Positions 27,498 to 34,984 of a stretch of 64,000 nt of DNA are shown piece after piece; within the stretch, counting starts at the first letter, position 1, and each line of letters begins with the position of its first letter. Position numbers and translations under genes: made by a program. The notes under the pieces were generated by a model, which ran no database searches, had not been told where the DNA came from, and saw nothing but the letters and a program-made list of their open reading frames with translations. The DNA lies in the NCBI RefSeq assembly GCF_000422725.1, contig NZ_KE383909.1, positions 729,178 to 793,177 on the forward strand. The letters run 5' to 3'. Source of the stretch: Flavobacterium subsaxonicum WB 4.1-42 = DSM 21790 (GTDB taxonomy: Bacteria; Bacteroidota; Bacteroidia; Flavobacteriales; Flavobacteriaceae).

Positions 27498-27577
27498 AAA
27501 AATCATTGATTCCTCAATGATTTTTGTTGTGGTGGGCTATCAGGGATCACAGTCGAACACCTCGTGCCTGTTTTGGC
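27498..27577. repeat. Array repeat, copy D (hairpin plus core)
   Basis: A hairpin (AAAAATCATTGA 27498-27509, TCAATGATTTTT 27514-27525) is followed by the core at 27534-27577 (GGGCTATCAGGGATCACAG onward). It shares the core with the other copies but has its own hairpin and lacks the TTCGATTATCCCTCA left arm. The 560-base gap from 27103 otherwise holds only AT-rich sequence. Confidence 0.75.
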
Positions 27578-27662
27578 ATTTTTCAACGATTCCAAACATC
27601 CGTAAAATATTAGAAATGTTGTTCTATTAAGTTACTAAAGGATACAAAAGTTAGATTATCAT

Positions 27663-28847
27663 TTAAGATTTTATTGTATTGAACTGTTGTACAAGTTTGT
27701 TAATTGACTCTTCAGAAGGTGAGGCAAAATCTTTAATACTTTCAAGTGCTTCTTTCCCCAAAATTGCGGCGCGGGAGCGCATTTGTTGTTCATAAGCAGC
27801 AATGGCTGCCTCCAAATTCGGGTATTTGCCGGTAAGACTCTCACTTAGATCTAACGCATCAAGCATAGCCGTATTAACCCCTTCGCCGGATGGTGGCATC
27901 AGATGAGCTGCATCTCCTATTAGAGTTATATTTGCTTTAGCTTTCCAATTTTGGTCAATAGGAAAATAGTTTAGAGGGCGTGGAATAAAATTAAGACATG
28001 CTTTAAAAAGCGTATAAAATATCGGATTCCATCCTTTGTAATAGTTAACTAAATAAGTGTATACTTCGTCGCTTTTGTTAAAGTCGACACCACTGGCCTG
28101 TACCCAATTTTCAGGATAAAGCGCCGCCGCATAAAAAGTTAACCCACCATCGCCACGTGGTTGGGCTGCAATGGTTTTTCCTGTATCCATTGCGATAAGA
28201 TTTGCTTTATTAACAAGGTTATACATTTCGGGGCAATTTGTCTCAGGATGGTCTATCTCGCCCTGTATGATAGTTGCACCAGAATACAAAGCTTTAACAT
28301 CAGTAACATAAGGCCGAACTTTTGAGCGATAACCATCTGAACCTATAACAATATCTGCATTAGCTGCAGTACCGTTTTTAAACTTTAGAATCCAAGTAGT
28401 ATCTGCCAATTCCATGTTTTCTAACTGGCTATTCCAAACTACAGTATCCGGCAGCAAAGACTCAATCAATAAATTTCGTAATTCTCCTCTGTCAATTTCG
28501 GGCCTAAAGTATTCACTTCCAAAGTCATCCTCGACATCGGTATTAGTCTCGTCAAGGCAAATATTAGCATCTTTGTCAACCATTCGGTATTTATCAGCGC
28601 CAGCCATATAACTTGCTTTAAAAGCATCCATCAGGCCTGCGGCCTCGATTACTTTTAAGCCCGAATCAAAATGCAAGTCAACTATTGCACCCTGCACACG
28701 CGCCTCCCGGTTAACATCCCTTTCATACACTTTTACATCCGCTCCTTTAAGCTGTAAAAGCCTTGCTAAGGTCAATCCGCCGGGACCACCACCTATAATA
28801 GCGATTTTTTTATTTTGTAGTAAATTTATTTCCTTTAATGTTTCCAT
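27663..28847 (-). CDS. TetX-like FAD-dependent monooxygenase
   Basis: The 394-residue protein has the FAD-binding GxGxxG (KIAIIGGGPGGLTLARLLQL), a mid-protein DG motif (IVIGSDGYRSKVRPY) and the second FAD motif GDAAHLMPPSGEGVNTAM. The overall sequence follows TetX closely, including YERDVNREARVQGAIVDLHF and INCP-like ETNCPEMYNL. From memory, TetX uses an Arg and a His to hold tetracycline; the matching positions here look like Asn (NKANLIA) and Thr (GGLTFYA). A different substrate is therefore likely, and resistance should not be assumed. The AraC gene lies 78 bases upstream on the same strand. Confidence 0.85.
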   Translation of the reverse strand: METLKEINLLQNKKIAIIGGGPGGLTLARLLQLKGADVKVYERDVNREARVQGAIVDLHFDSGLKVIEAAGLMDAFKASYMAGADKYRMVDKDANICLDETNTDVEDDFGSEYFRPEIDRGELRNLLIESLLPDTVVWNSQLENMELADTTWILKFKNGTAANADIVIGSDGYRSKVRPYVTDVKALYSGATIIQGEIDHPETNCPEMYNLVNKANLIAMDTGKTIAAQPRGDGGLTFYAAALYPENWVQASGVDFNKSDEVYTYLVNYYKGWNPIFYTLFKACLNFIPRPLNYFPIDQNWKAKANITLIGDAAHLMPPSGEGVNTAMLDALDLSESLTGKYPNLEAAIAAYEQQMRSRAAILGKEALESIKDFASPSEESINKLVQQFNTIKS

Positions 28848-28925
28848 TTCACACCTGTTTTTTGTTGGTACAAAGGAACATTACATTTATACGTCAAACA
28901 ATGTCGATAAGAGGTAAGTATAGCA

Positions 28926-29807
28926 CTAATCGAGGTTTCTATTACGAAAGGCGGTTGGGGTCATTCCGCTAATCCTATTAAATAGCCGTGTAAAATAAGA
29001 GTAATCATCGTAGCCCAGTTCGATGGCAATTTCTTTTATAGATTTGTCCGAATGATAAATTAAGCGTTTTGCTTCTAAAACAATACGGTGCTGAATATGG
29101 TATGAAACAGAATTACCTGTAGTGGCTTTGATGCACTCATTTAAGTAAGGAACCGAAATATTAAGCAAGCCGGCAAACGCCGTTGGGCTTTTAACCGTCC
29201 TGAAATTATGTTCAAGCATTGATTTAAAGGCTTTACTAATAACATCAAACCGGGAATAGTTGCCAGTAGGTTTAGTGAATGCTAAATATTGTGAGGCAAC
29301 CAATGCCACCAACGTATTACAACTCTCTCGAAGTATAGCATCATATAGTTTCTCGTGGCTTCTTTCACAAAGTTTCATGCATACTGATGCCATCTCAGAA
29401 AGAATTAAAAATGTTTCTATAGTTAAGGGCAGTACATTCGCAGGTGCGAGATCATCTAATAATTTCAGGTACTCAGGCCGAAGGTTTTCAAGTGTAATTA
29501 TCCAACTGGTTATTGTAGCATTTTTAAAGGCTATAACTCGGTGTACCTGATTAGGGTGAATATAAATAAGAGATGGCGCTTCAATAGCATGTGTTTGAAA
29601 GTCAATTTCAATTCGAGTGGCCCCTTTTTCCTGTATTATAAACGAGTATCCGCCATCACGATGCGAACGTTCCACTTCTTCAAAATTAGGTGAGCCGTTA
29701 AACGATCTCCGCCCAATGATTATTCCTTCTCTAACACCTAAAGGCAATGTATTTACAGGAATGGATTTTGTTTTTTTAGGCATTATCTTTTTGGCTAATA
29801 ATAACAA
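28926..29807 (-). CDS. AraC-family transcriptional regulator
   Basis: The 293-residue protein has an N-terminal cupin-like sensing domain (HRDGGYSFIIQEKGATRIEI, then PSLIYIHPNQVHRVI) and a C-terminal double HTH (about 190-290: YHIQHRIVLEAKRLI, SIKEIAIELGYDDYSYFTRL, MTPTAFRN). MPKKTKSIP at 29783 is an alternative start. It is upstream of and collinear with the TetX-like gene and probably regulates it. Confidence 0.9.
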   Translation of the reverse strand: MLLLAKKIMPKKTKSIPVNTLPLGVREGIIIGRRSFNGSPNFEEVERSHRDGGYSFIIQEKGATRIEIDFQTHAIEAPSLIYIHPNQVHRVIAFKNATITSWIITLENLRPEYLKLLDDLAPANVLPLTIETFLILSEMASVCMKLCERSHEKLYDAILRESCNTLVALVASQYLAFTKPTGNYSRFDVISKAFKSMLEHNFRTVKSPTAFAGLLNISVPYLNECIKATTGNSVSYHIQHRIVLEAKRLIYHSDKSIKEIAIELGYDDYSYFTRLFNRISGMTPTAFRNRNLD

Positions 29808-29854
29808 AGTTAGTCTTTAGTCAATTATAACCATCACTCTTTATTTAGATGAAA

Positions 29855-29972
29855 CCTGTTAAAGTTCGATTATCCCTCAAACTATAAAAATAAAACCCCA
29901 GTAAATACTGAGGTTTTAGGGGTATGTGGGCTGTCAGGGATCACAGTCGAACACCTTGCGCCAATTTTAACC
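29855..29972. repeat. Array repeat, copy E (full-length unit)
   Basis: It starts CCTGTTAAAGTTCGATTATC, contains the same hairpin as copies B and C, and ends with the core at 29928-29972. It is nearly identical to copy C over about 100 bases although 8.5 kb away. Confidence 0.8.
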
Positions 29973-30131
29973 TTCTTTAATGAAATTTAAAGTAATTAAT
30001 ATATTTATTTTCAATATATTAAGTGTGTAAATTAAGTTTTCGAATTATTGTACCTTAAAAGTTTTATTGTTCACTTTTTATACGATTCATTTTTATTTAC
30101 CAAAAAATTAGATTCAAAAATTTCACCAATT

Positions 30132-30160
30132 AAATGTGTGAGGGGCTGTCGAACACAATG
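30132..30160. repeat. Short variant of the array repeat
   Basis: AAATGTGTGAGGGGCTGTCG followed by AACACAATG keeps both ends of the core but lacks the hairpin half. It matches the short form at 15879-15906. No gene is seen between 29808 and 30630. Confidence 0.45.
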
Positions 30161-30438
30161 TCTTTCATAATTGTGTTATTTAAAGTATTATTAAGAATAA
30201 GCATTCGGATGATCACAAGTAGTTGTGTTAACGTTACTGTTTTTACTATGCAATGGTAAAACGGCTCTCGTTGGCTTTTATGCTCAATGTAAACCGAAAT
30301 CTGCTGAAAGCCATTTATTGCGGCTGCTGATTTTAAGAAATGTACTTAAAATTATTGTGGTTTAGCTTAAACTTCAGAAAGCATTAGCTCTCATTATAAG
30401 TTTACTGCAATGCCTGTAGTGGTGTGCAAAAACCAGAC

Positions 30439-30551
30439 GCGATTGAACCCTTTCGCCGATTTAGAATTGACCACTATTTCTCCTGGTCTACAATTAATTA
30501 GCAGCCTAATTAAAATTGGCGGAAAGGGGTCAACGTAGTTAATTTATCCAA
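30439..30551 (-). mobile_element. IS21-end-like element, right copy of a 113-bp inverted pair
   Basis: It is the gapless inverse of 15969-16081 (92 of 113 identical by eye). It contains outward motifs GATTGAACCCTTTCGCC and GGCGGAAAGGGGTCAAC as imperfect inverted ends, so it looks like an internally deleted IS21-like element. Confidence 0.65.
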
Positions 30552-30630
30552 CTATACCAGCTTCCAAGAAAGGATAAGCAATAGAACACTAGCATTTTTT
30601 TATTTTTTGCCAAATGGCTACCTTCTAGAT

Positions 30631-30969
30631 ATGTTTACAAAAGGGATTTTAGCATTATCAGGAATTTTAAATTCCGTTAATATTACAACAGATCAATGGT
30701 GGCAAAGTACAGAAGATTTAATAGTTGAATTGTATCCTAATGGTACTTCTTTAACAACAATTTGGAAGAAAGCTGGGGGAAAGGAATCAGATTTGCTTAC
30801 TAAGAGCACAGCGAATGAAATTTGGAGCGACGCACTTTATAAAATGCGCAAAAATCAACCAAAAAATATGACTATGAATAAATTATTAAAAGAGATTGAA
30901 AAGCAATATGGAGATAACCAAAAGTTTAAAATTATTTATGATTTACGGAAGAATTACATAAAAACATAA
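30631..30969 (+). CDS. Stand-alone EAD1-like adaptor domain protein
   Basis: I start at ATG 30631 (MFTKGILALSGILNS); the longer frame begins with a TTG in the T-rich promoter area. About 75 of the 112 residues (LIVELYPNGTSLTTIWKKAG to EKQYGDNQKFKII) match the effector-associated domain EAD1, a small helical death-like adaptor domain known from bacterial conflict systems. It aligns with residues 8-80 of the protease at 32124: shared L-PN--S, a WS--L centre and Y-DNQ--K end. It is the first gene of a four-gene run with gaps of 6, 2 and 4 bases, and probably recruits partners by EAD-EAD contact. Confidence 0.7.
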   Translation: MFTKGILALSGILNSVNITTDQWWQSTEDLIVELYPNGTSLTTIWKKAGGKESDLLTKSTANEIWSDALYKMRKNQPKNMTMNKLLKEIEKQYGDNQKFKIIYDLRKNYIKT

Positions 30970-30975
30970 CCAGTT

Positions 30976-32121
30976 ATGAGTTTACAGGAGCTATACAAAG
31001 GAGCTAAAATTATTGAGACAATTGAAAATTATGCGTTAGCGGAAGATTCATCATTTCAGATTCAGGAAACTGATTCCAGTAAATTATACTGGTTTTATAC
31101 TGATGAAGAATTTTGGAAAAATGTTATTGCTGAACCAACAAAGTATTGGGGTCAAAAAATAAATTTGTACAAATTTGTTGTTTCAAATTGGATTGCTCGC
31201 GTTCCCGGTCTTTATTGGTCTAGTACATCTGAAGTAGTACGACAACATGAACAAGAAGACATTGCTATACAAAGCGAGCACTGGCTTGAATTCTATCCTC
31301 CTGGAAAATCAAAAAAAGTAATGGGTGGTGTTGGGACTTTATTGCTTCCTCCTACTGAGGATGGCAAAACATTAATGTCTATAAGTGCTGGCTGTAATGC
31401 TTCAGTCGGTATTCCTATTTTATGTTTTCCAGAAGTAATTGATCAATTAAAAATTAAACAAGGAGACTGTGTGGTAATAAGGGAAGCGAAGTGGCAACCA
31501 ATGGATACGAGCTGGGCTTCAAAATTCGCTTCCACCCAAGGTATACCGAGAGGCTATTTATTAATTGATTCTATTGATAAAATTGAAGTGTTTGAAAAAG
31601 ATTGTCCTATTGTTTATCATCCTTTTTCTTTAATGGAATATGAATATCAAGATAGTCTTTTTTACGATTTTGTCTATGTTACAGCTGATAGTAAGGTTGC
31701 AGATGTTGATTCAAAAATTCAAAGTTTCTTTAAAAATTATGCAAAAAAAGATGGACGTTATGGAGAATATCTATTAAACCCAAACATAGTCAATCCAATT
31801 TTCGATTCTCGTTATTCTTCCCCTCTGGAGCTAACACATGCTTCCGAAAAAGCCAAGCTTAATTTGCTCTATGAAAGGATTCGGGGAGTACATTTTAAAG
31901 GAATATCTATAGAACAGTTAATTATTAAATTACCACAATTCTACCAATCCAGTATATCTGTCAAAACATTAGCAAAAAATATTGGTTTTAATGTTTCTTT
32001 ATTCGTTGAAGACTCTGCCGTATCCATGTCTTCTCAGCTAATAAACAAATGTATTGAAAAAGAAATGATTGAAAGTCTTATTGACCGAGTGGCAATGGAA
32101 TACCCACAAATCTTTAATTAA
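30976..32121 (+). CDS. Unrecognised protein with C-terminal EAD-like domain
   Basis: I do not recognise the first ~300 of 381 residues. They are rich in aromatic residues and beta-strand-like segments (KLYWFYTDEEFWKNV, HWLEFYPPGKSKKVMGGVGT, SISAGCNASVGIPILCF). The last ~70 residues (GISIEQLIIKLPQFYQSSIS to VAMEYPQIFN) follow the EAD pattern seen in its two neighbours: S+--V--LA, G, a central S, L+--+- and a YPQ end. By position it could be the sensor or scaffold that engages the other EAD proteins. No signal peptide, membrane segment or P-loop is visible. Confidence 0.6.
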   Translation: MSLQELYKGAKIIETIENYALAEDSSFQIQETDSSKLYWFYTDEEFWKNVIAEPTKYWGQKINLYKFVVSNWIARVPGLYWSSTSEVVRQHEQEDIAIQSEHWLEFYPPGKSKKVMGGVGTLLLPPTEDGKTLMSISAGCNASVGIPILCFPEVIDQLKIKQGDCVVIREAKWQPMDTSWASKFASTQGIPRGYLLIDSIDKIEVFEKDCPIVYHPFSLMEYEYQDSLFYDFVYVTADSKVADVDSKIQSFFKNYAKKDGRYGEYLLNPNIVNPIFDSRYSSPLELTHASEKAKLNLLYERIRGVHFKGISIEQLIIKLPQFYQSSISVKTLAKNIGFNVSLFVEDSAVSMSSQLINKCIEKEMIESLIDRVAMEYPQIFN

Positions 32122-32123
32122 TT

Positions 32124-33155
32124 ATGGCTTGGACAAAAAAACTCACACAATTAAATGATGTATTAAGCGACTTAGTACCCAATAAGGATAGTATAACAAA
32201 GTATGTAAAAGCATCAGGGTTAAAACAGCAGTATATTGACACTAGCGGTAGCCCCATGGACGTTTGGAGTAATGTGCTTAGTGAAGCAGATAAAAATAGT
32301 AAGGTAAGTGAATTGGTGAAATCCGTGTTACATACTTATCCAGATAACCAATTTCTAAAATCCGCATTAATTTCTAAAGAAATTGATTTTTCGGAAAGCC
32401 CTGACATTGATGACGCTTCTGATTGGCAGGATGTTTCCGATGAGACATTAGAAGTACTAACAATGGATCAAAGTACTTTACTGCCAGTTAATTTTTTAGC
32501 TAAAGGGGTGCAGAAAAGTAAATCTGTGGGAAAAGTTGAGATTAAAATTGGGAATAATAGATATAATGTTGGTACAGGTTTTTTGTTCAAAGTAAAAGAT
32601 ATTGAAGATGTCTTTTTTATTACTAATTATCACGTAATCAATAATCAAAAAGATATAGAAAAAACAAGGGTAATATTTGATTATGAACTTGATGTTAATG
32701 GCAATACTATTCCTTCTAGGAGTTTCATGATTGATGTCGATGGACCTTGGTATTGTTCAGAAGTAAAAGACTGTGACGCAACTATTTTTAAATTAAGTGA
32801 TGATAATAATACATTAGCAGAATATGGTTTTATTGAGTTAAAAGAGATTGAAATTTTTATAAATGATTTCGTTAATATTATTCAACATCCGAAGGGAGAG
32901 ATGAAACAGATTTCATTATACCATAATATTGTAACTCATACAAATGACAGAATTGTTCAGTACCTTACCGATACCCTTAAAGGGTCTTCAGGATCTCCTG
33001 TCTTTAATTCTGAATGGGAAGTGGTTGCCTTGCACCATAGCGGAGGTGGAAGTAAACCTGATGAACCTGATCTTAAGGAGGGAATCAAAATAAGAAATGA
33101 AGGAATTTTTATAAATAAAATTATTCAATTTTTAAAAGATAATCACAAAAACTAA
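32124..33155 (+). CDS. EAD1-fused trypsin-like serine protease
   Basis: Residues 5-80 form an EAD1-like domain (VPNKDSITKYVKASGLK, SPMDVWSNVL, TYPDNQFLK). Residues ~135-335 are a trypsin/V8-like protease with H170 (ITNYHVINN), D218 (KDCDATIFKL) and the nucleophile S289 in GSSGSP. There is no signal peptide, so it should act in the cytoplasm. EAD-coupled trypsin proteases are known as effectors or signal relays in bacterial conflict systems. Here the next gene, 4 bases on, encodes a nuclease, which makes protease-triggered nuclease activation an attractive inference. Confidence 0.82.
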   Translation: MAWTKKLTQLNDVLSDLVPNKDSITKYVKASGLKQQYIDTSGSPMDVWSNVLSEADKNSKVSELVKSVLHTYPDNQFLKSALISKEIDFSESPDIDDASDWQDVSDETLEVLTMDQSTLLPVNFLAKGVQKSKSVGKVEIKIGNNRYNVGTGFLFKVKDIEDVFFITNYHVINNQKDIEKTRVIFDYELDVNGNTIPSRSFMIDVDGPWYCSEVKDCDATIFKLSDDNNTLAEYGFIELKEIEIFINDFVNIIQHPKGEMKQISLYHNIVTHTNDRIVQYLTDTLKGSSGSPVFNSEWEVVALHHSGGGSKPDEPDLKEGIKIRNEGIFINKIIQFLKDNHKN

Positions 33156-33159
33156 CTAT

Positions 33160-34086
33160 ATGAAAAGCAAAATGTTATTTCAAGGATACGATGATGAGTT
33201 TATATTGACTAAAAAAGTTTCCTTACCAAAATTAAATCATGACCAAACTGCAGATGTAGTTATCGACGAAGATGGTAGTGATGTAATAACGTATATCAAC
33301 TATAGTTTACAATTATCATCATCCCATAAATTCCCCTTTTACACGGCAACTAACATTGATGGCCTAAAATTCAAAAAGGTACCTAGAAAAGACAATTGGC
33401 GAAAAGATGATAGAGTAGCGAAAGATAATCAGTGGGGAACGGAACTTTATAATGCTGATAAAAGTAACTTTGATAGAGGCCACATGACTAAGAGGGAAGA
33501 TGTTCAATGGGGAGAGACTATTGGAATTGCATTAAATGCCGCAGATTCAACTTTCTATTATACAAATGCAGTTCCGCAGCATAAAGATCTAAATAGAGAT
33601 ATTTGGAGAAGTTTAGAAGATTATATTCTTCATACAGAAGCCAAACGAAATCAGTTGCGAATCTGTGTTTTCACGGGTCCTGTTCTATCAAATGCCAATC
33701 CATATTTTGTAACACCTATAAATAACGCTCAGATACAAATTCCTTCATTATTTTGGAAAGTAGTTGTTTTTGAGAAAGAAGATGGAAAGCTTTATAGAGT
33801 TGGATTTATGATGAGTCAAAACAAGTTGTTAATAAATGATAATATAATTGAGCAGTTAGAATCTGATGACCAAATTTTTATGCAGTTTAATGATGCAGAT
33901 ACATATCAAGTAAATGTATCACTCATTGAAGAAGTATCGGGTTTAGAAATACCAGAAGCAATTGACTCATATACAGATAAAAGAGCTACTAAATTGGTTT
34001 TAAAAGAAATAGACATTGATCCTGATTTAGAAAGTGATTCAATCGGATATGAATTAGGTTTTAATATTGAAAATATCTTATTATAG
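33160..34086 (+). CDS. NUC1-family DNA/RNA non-specific endonuclease
   Basis: The 308-residue protein carries the beta-beta-alpha-metal core with the catalytic DRGH motif (D105-R-G-H108 in NFDRGHMTKRED). The metal-binding Asn region is YYTNAVPQHKDLNRDIW, and VFTGPVL follows. Unlike most NUC1 nucleases it has no signal peptide, so it is intracellular and potentially self-toxic. About 60 residues precede the core and could be an inhibitory or cleavable segment. It is the last gene of the EAD operon. No immunity gene is obvious. Confidence 0.85.
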   Translation: MKSKMLFQGYDDEFILTKKVSLPKLNHDQTADVVIDEDGSDVITYINYSLQLSSSHKFPFYTATNIDGLKFKKVPRKDNWRKDDRVAKDNQWGTELYNADKSNFDRGHMTKREDVQWGETIGIALNAADSTFYYTNAVPQHKDLNRDIWRSLEDYILHTEAKRNQLRICVFTGPVLSNANPYFVTPINNAQIQIPSLFWKVVVFEKEDGKLYRVGFMMSQNKLLINDNIIEQLESDDQIFMQFNDADTYQVNVSLIEEVSGLEIPEAIDSYTDKRATKLVLKEIDIDPDLESDSIGYELGFNIENILL

Positions 34087-34140
34087 TTTGTATGACAAAA
34101 CATAAAAATTAATTTAAAGTTATAATGAGATTAACTAGGT

Positions 34141-34159
34141 CAAAGCTAGGTCAGCTTTG
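34141..34159 (+). terminator. Hairpin after the EAD operon
   Basis: CAAAGCT-AGGTC-AGCTTTG is a perfect 7-bp inverted repeat 55 bases after the nuclease stop. It has no T run, so the terminator call is weak. Confidence 0.35.
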
Positions 34160-34175
34160 AGGCTCGCCAAAACGG

Positions 34176-34690
34176 CTAGAATTGGCTAAATATCAAAAGC
34201 AATAGAAGGTAGCCAGCCGGATTTAAATGATTGACGTAATTCGCCTTAAAAAGAATCAGGATACTGGCTACCCACATTATAAGCCCTATCGCGAATCCCC
34301 ATATTTTCCCCGCGGTTATATTCACAATCCTTTTAAAGCGGGAATCAGGAATTTCAGAAGGCCGCACATGGTAAAATATCTGCTGGAGGATACTTATCTC
34401 AAGTTGTCTTTCAAGTGCACCTCCACTTGCAGATTTACCAGGTGCTTCTGCTTCTTTTATATCCTTAAAGGATGCTAACGAAATATTCAGATATTCAAAC
34501 TGTGGATATTGACCCTGGAATGTCTTTATTATGGTACTTTTATCGGAACCGTATGTACCTGTCAGGGCAATATTGGTAATATCAGGGTCATCAATGGCGC
34601 TTTTAAGGCTATTGAGATAAGGGCGTACCCCTTTCCAAATCCTTTTCAGAAGTAAGCACCTTGGGCGCAAGTGATGTAATTCGTAAAGAG
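34176..34690 (-). pseudogene. YobI-like P-loop NTPase fragment
   Basis: About 160 residues match the start of YobI-family P-loop NTPases (DITNIALTGTYGSDKSTII, then YLNISLASF). The Walker A Gly before Lys is replaced by Asp (GSDKS). Two hydrophobic segments follow (IWGFAIGLIMWVASILILF) and the frame then stops. Intact relatives are several times longer, so this is a truncated remnant, probably of another defence-type gene. The 310 bases from 34671 to 34984 show nothing else. Confidence 0.65.
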
Positions 34691-34984
34691 ATTTCAGGGG
34701 TCTTTTTTTTAAAGTAGGCGATGCAATAATGTATAAATATGACTATAGATTAAGAGCATTTTGAGGATTGCCTATTAAGTAGCTTTGGGGTAATAAAGCT
34801 AAATTAGTAAGAAATTAACAAATACTCCCTTAATTTCCTAAGTGTTTTATAAACAATACTCTAAACATTATTTTATTCTACTCAAAAATTAAGTCTGATG
34901 CGTCCTAAAAAGTAATTCAAATATCTAGTTTAAAAGGTTTTTCCTTTAATTGAGTTAGTTCATTTTTATCTGGGACAAATAAGG

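Noticed and set aside
27663..28847. Calling the flavoprotein a tetracycline resistance gene
   Set aside because: Family likeness is strong, but recalled drug-contact positions differ and no activity can be read from the sequence.
15669..29972. CRISPR array as an explanation for the repeated cores
   Set aside because: The copies are irregularly spaced by kilobases of genes, not by uniform short spacers, and no cas gene is present.
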